The notes beneath the pieces were generated by a model, which was not told where the DNA came from, ran no database searches, and saw nothing but the letters and a program-made list of their open reading frames with translations. 7,328 bases of DNA from Alphaproteobacteria bacterium. Its GTDB lineage: Bacteria; Pseudomonadota; Alphaproteobacteria; Rhodobacterales; Rhodobacteraceae. Every line of letters starts with the position of its first letter. Within the stretch, counting starts at the first letter, position 1. This document shows positions 5,336 to 7,328 of the stretch, in pieces. The DNA lies in NCBI GenBank assembly GCA_030425945.1, contig JAUHZL010000144.1, positions 1-7,328 on the forward strand, in the 5' to 3' direction. A program made the translations under genes and the position numbers.

Positions 5336-6031
5336 ATGACGGACTGGCTCGGCCCAGAGGAGTGGCGGGCGGTCGCGCTCTCCCTCCAGGTCTCGACATG
5401 GGCGACGCTGGTCAGCCTGCCTTTCGGCGTCTTCGTGGCCTACACTCTGGCGCGCTGGACCTTTCCCGGCAAGCAGCTGCTGAACGGCCTCGTCCACCTG
5501 CCGCTGATCCTGCCGCCCGTGGTGACCGGCTATCTCCTGCTTCTGACGCTGGGGACACGGGGGCCCATCGGCAGCATCCTCGCGGACTGGGGTATCGTCT
5601 TTGCATTCCGCTGGATGGGCGCGGCGGTGGCGGCGGGGGTCATGGCTTTCCCGCTCATGGTCCGAGCCATCCGGCTGTCGATCGAGGCCGTGGATCCCAA
5701 ACTCGAGCAGGCGAGCGCCACGCTTGGGGCATCGCCGTTCTGGGTCTTCCTGACGGTCACGCTGCCCATGGCGCTGCCGGGGATCGTCGCGGGTGCGATC
5801 CTCGCTTTCGCCAAGGCGATGGGCGAGTTCGGGGCGACGATCACCTTCGTCTCGAACATCCCCGGCCAGACGCGGACGATCCCGTCCGCGATTTACGCCT
5901 TCCTTCAGGTGCCGGGCGGCGAGGGTTCGGCGATGAAGCTGGTGATCGTCTCGGTCGTCGTCGCGATGGGAGCGCTGCTGCTGTCGGAACTGATCGGTCG
6001 CCGGGTCGCGGCGCGGGTCGGGGGCGCGTGA
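5336..6031 (+). CDS. modB: Molybdate ABC transporter permease ModB
   Basis: This 231-residue, strongly hydrophobic protein has about five to six membrane helices. Landmarks are LPLILPPVVTGYLLLLTLG (55-73), typical of the ModB/CysT class, and the EAA loop EQASATLGASPFWVFLTVTL starting at residue 124, followed by PMALPGIVAGAILAFAKAMG and EFGATITFVSNIPGQTRTIP. The EAA loop docks onto the ATPase ModC. It works as a homodimer in the inner membrane, passing molybdate from ModA to the cytoplasm. The gene begins 3 nt after modA and its TGA overlaps the modC ATG by one base (TGATG), so the three are cotranscribed and probably translationally coupled. No oddities in length or motifs were seen. Confidence 0.95.
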   Translation: MTDWLGPEEWRAVALSLQVSTWATLVSLPFGVFVAYTLARWTFPGKQLLNGLVHLPLILPPVVTGYLLLLTLGTRGPIGSILADWGIVFAFRWMGAAVAAGVMAFPLMVRAIRLSIEAVDPKLEQASATLGASPFWVFLTVTLPMALPGIVAGAILAFAKAMGEFGATITFVSNIPGQTRTIPSAIYAFLQVPGGEGSAMKLVIVSVVVAMGALLLSELIGRRVAARVGGA

Positions 6032-7125
6032 TGCTGGAGATCTCCGTGCGCCACGCCTTCGCGGGCTTCACGCTCGACGCCGCATTCCGGGCGCCGCCGG
6101 GGGTGACGGTTCTGTTCGGGCGCTCCGGGTCGGGCAAGACGACCATCGTGAACGCCGTGGCGGGATTGCTGATGCCGGACTCGGGGCGCATCGCCTCGGG
6201 CGACTGGACCCTGCTCGACACCGAACAGGGCATCTGCCTCAAGCCGCACCGCCGCAGGCTCGGCTACGTCTTCCAGGAGGGGCGGCTGTTCCCGCATCTG
6301 ACTGTGCGGCAGAACCTCGGCTATGGTGCCTGGTTTGCTCCGAGGGGCGCCCCACGCGAGGACATGGGCCGGGTGGTGGAGCTTCTCGGCATCGGTCCTC
6401 TGCTCGACCGGCGTCCCGGCGCTTTGTCGGGCGGCGAGAAGCAGAGGGTCGCGATCGGCCGCGCGCTTCTGTCGGCCCCGCGCCTGATCCTCGCCGACGA
6501 GCCGCTCGCCGCCCTCGACGAGGCGCGCAAGGCCGAGATCCTGCCCTACTTCGAGCGGCTGCGCGACGAGGTGAACGTGCCCATCCTCTATGTCAGCCAC
6601 TCGGCCTCGGAGGTCGCGCGGCTGGCCACAACGGTCGTCGCGCTCGATGCGGGCCGGGTGGTGGCGCAGGGCCCGGCGGCCGAGGTTCTGGGCGACCCAG
6701 AGGTGCTGCCAGCGGGCGCGCGCGAGGCCGGCGCCGTGCTGACGGCGCGCGTTGCGCTGCACCATGAGGACGGCCTCACCGAACTCGATGCGGGCGGCCT
6801 GCCGCTGTTCCTTCCCCGTGTTCCGCATGAGCCAGGCGCGAGCCTGCGCGTCCGGATTGCCGCCCACGACGTGATCCTGTCGCGCGGCCGGCCGGAGGGT
6901 CTCTCTGCGCTCAACATTCTGCCTGGCGTGGTTTATGAGGTCCGACCTGGCGAGGGGCCGGGCACCATCGTTGCGATCGATACGAAGGCAGGGCGCGTCC
7001 TTGCACGCATCACCAGGCGCTCGGCGGCGTCGCTTGACCTGGCGCAGGGCGGAGAGGTCCATGCCGTCGTCAAAACCGTCTCGGTCGCCCCGTTAGACAT
7101 TGGTGGCGCCGGACGAGCTGGTTGA
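6031..7125 (+). CDS. modC: Molybdate ABC transporter ATP-binding protein ModC
   Basis: The product has 364 residues. ABC motifs are complete: Walker A GRSGSGKTT (30-38), Q-loop Q82 in YVFQEGRLFPHLTV, signature LSGGEKQRVAIGRAL (132-146), Walker B LILADEP (152-158) with D-loop LAALD, and H-switch H190 in YVSHS. A C-terminal TOBE/Mop domain spans about 292-355 (from SALNILPGVVYEVRPGEG to AVVKTVSV), the usual regulatory molybdate-binding domain of ModC. It dimerises and powers ModB. The ATG at 6031 overlaps the modB stop; a GTG one codon earlier is also in frame. The last residues after VKTVSV (APLDIGGAGRAG) look unlike a usual ModC end and run into a phage spanin remnant that starts at the stop codon, so the 3' end may have been rewritten by recombination without loss of the domain. 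Confidence 0.95.
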   Translation: MLEISVRHAFAGFTLDAAFRAPPGVTVLFGRSGSGKTTIVNAVAGLLMPDSGRIASGDWTLLDTEQGICLKPHRRRLGYVFQEGRLFPHLTVRQNLGYGAWFAPRGAPREDMGRVVELLGIGPLLDRRPGALSGGEKQRVAIGRALLSAPRLILADEPLAALDEARKAEILPYFERLRDEVNVPILYVSHSASEVARLATTVVALDAGRVVAQGPAAEVLGDPEVLPAGAREAGAVLTARVALHHEDGLTELDAGGLPLFLPRVPHEPGASLRVRIAAHDVILSRGRPEGLSALNILPGVVYEVRPGEGPGTIVAIDTKAGRVLARITRRSAASLDLAQGGEVHAVVKTVSVAPLDIGGAGRAG

Positions 7126-7210
7126 TATGCAAGCGCGGTTGCTCGATTCGGCGGCGCGTCGCCCTCGGTCTCGCGACGATCTGGCTGAGCGGCTGCGCGA
7201 CGGTCAGTAA
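7111..7210 (+). pseudogene. Second i-spanin (Rz-like) remnant, C-terminal part only
   Basis: In the frame closing at TAA 7208-7210, the sequence reads DMQARLLDSAARRPRSRDDL then AERLRDGQ. It aligns without gaps to the i-spanin tail DVQRQMLEAAVRRPRDRSDL then TDRLRDGDF (from 3801). By hand I count 60 of 81 identical bases and 16 of 28 identical residues. Similarity weakens upstream of 7124; a few matches persist to 7111, inside the end of modC. The membrane helix and most of the coiled coil are missing, so no working i-spanin can be made. The only ATG is at 7127. The remnant begins at the modC stop. Confidence 0.75.
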
Positions 7211-7238
7211 GCGTCGTCCGGGTCCCACCTTCTGTTGA
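7122..7238 (+). pseudogene. Second o-spanin (Rz1-like) remnant: lipoprotein signal and lipobox, then early stop
   Basis: The frame that matches the embedded o-spanin reads, from a TTG at 7122, LICKRGCSIRRRVALGLATI then WLSGCATV and a short basic tail before TGA at 7236-7238. The lipobox cysteine is at residue 25, exactly as in the o-spanin starting at 3799, and the basic-hydrophobic-LxGC pattern is kept although the residues differ. Only 13 residues follow the cysteine, compared with 58 in the complete copy, and the conserved C-terminal motif is missing. It overlaps the i-spanin remnant just as in an intact spanin pair. A 38-residue lipopeptide could in principle be made by coupling to modC termination, but a decayed gene is more likely. 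Confidence 0.65.
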
Positions 7239-7253
7239 TTTTCTGGCTCTGCG

Positions 7254-7285
7254 AGTCCTTCCGCGTTGTATGAGAGGGAAGGATT
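7254..7285 (+). promoter_or_regulatory. Hairpin that covers the ribosome binding site of the last gene
   Basis: TCCTTCC (7256-7262) pairs with GGAAGGA (7277-7283), extendable by a G-T and an A-T pair, with a 14-nt loop, followed by TTTTCTCC. The 3' arm is the probable ribosome binding site (GGGAAGGA) of the frame starting at 7292. It could mask translation or act as a weak terminator for modC; the T run is only four bases. Confidence 0.35.
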
Positions 7286-7291
7286 TTCTCC

Positions 7292-7328
7292 ATGGAGACT
7301 ATGACGGAGTTTCTCAGGTCGCTCGGGG
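7292..7328 (+). CDS. Start of an unidentified gene (runs off window)
   Basis: ATG at 7292 follows GGGAAGGA (7276-7283) with 8-nt spacing and reads METMTEFLRSLG to the edge. A second in-frame ATG at 7301 is possible. Twelve residues are too few to name a family. The good ribosome binding site and correct spacing are the only support. Confidence 0.4.
   Translation, partial: METMTEFLRSLG

Noticed and set aside
5362..6030. N-terminal extension of modC through modB
   Set aside because: It is an out-of-frame reading of modB; the ABC domain begins at the ATG at 6031, where the stop-start overlap fits.
1..7328. tRNA genes, CRISPR arrays, riboswitch (including a moco or tungsten type) or defence genes
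   Set aside because: No cloverleaf, regularly spaced repeats or conserved leader structure was seen on reading; a covariance-model scan was not possible.

Overview
This is a GC-rich window (about two thirds G+C by eye) that looks like alphaproteobacterial, most likely Rhodobacteraceae, chromosome. The clues are the baseplate/tail protein of the gene-transfer-agent type, a DUF2793 tail protein, the strong codon bias toward G/C, and a compact molybdate operon with a short ModE. Both window edges cut through genes.

Region 1 (about 1-261) is the end of an IS5-family insertion sequence. The first 65 codons of its transposase run leftward, followed by a short noncoding end with a perfect palindrome. 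The element interrupts a phage tail gene: the reading frame at 213-1496 is only the C-terminal part of a very large baseplate ('megatron', RcGTA gp15-like) protein, and its first residues are IS-derived.

Region 2 (262-4050) is the distal end of a prophage late operon, read left to right. In order it holds the baseplate remnant, a DUF2793 tail-fibre-like protein with a C1q-like C-terminal domain, a small one-TM protein (DUF6127-like), a hairpin terminator, an M15 peptidase endolysin with a C-terminal membrane helix, and an i-spanin/o-spanin pair. The o-spanin starts inside the i-spanin gene in another frame. The last four genes form a host-lysis cassette: peptidoglycan cleavage plus outer-membrane disruption.

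Region 3 (4112-7125) is a complete molybdate-uptake locus, modE-modA-modB-modC, all on the + strand. A short DNA-binding ModE precedes a perfect inverted repeat with Mo-box architecture (4520-4541) in the modA promoter region. modA, modB and modC follow with 3-nt spacing or a 1-nt overlap. ModA binds molybdate in the periplasm, ModB forms the membrane channel, ModC hydrolyses ATP, and ModE probably represses modABC when molybdate is plentiful.

Region 4 (7111-7328) is the surprise. Directly at the modC stop lies a second, diverged and broken copy of the overlapping spanin genes: the i-spanin C-terminus in one frame and an o-spanin lipoprotein signal with its lipobox in the other. The molybdate operon is therefore bracketed by two related phage spanin sequences. 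A new reading frame with a good ribosome binding site begins at 7292 and leaves the window.
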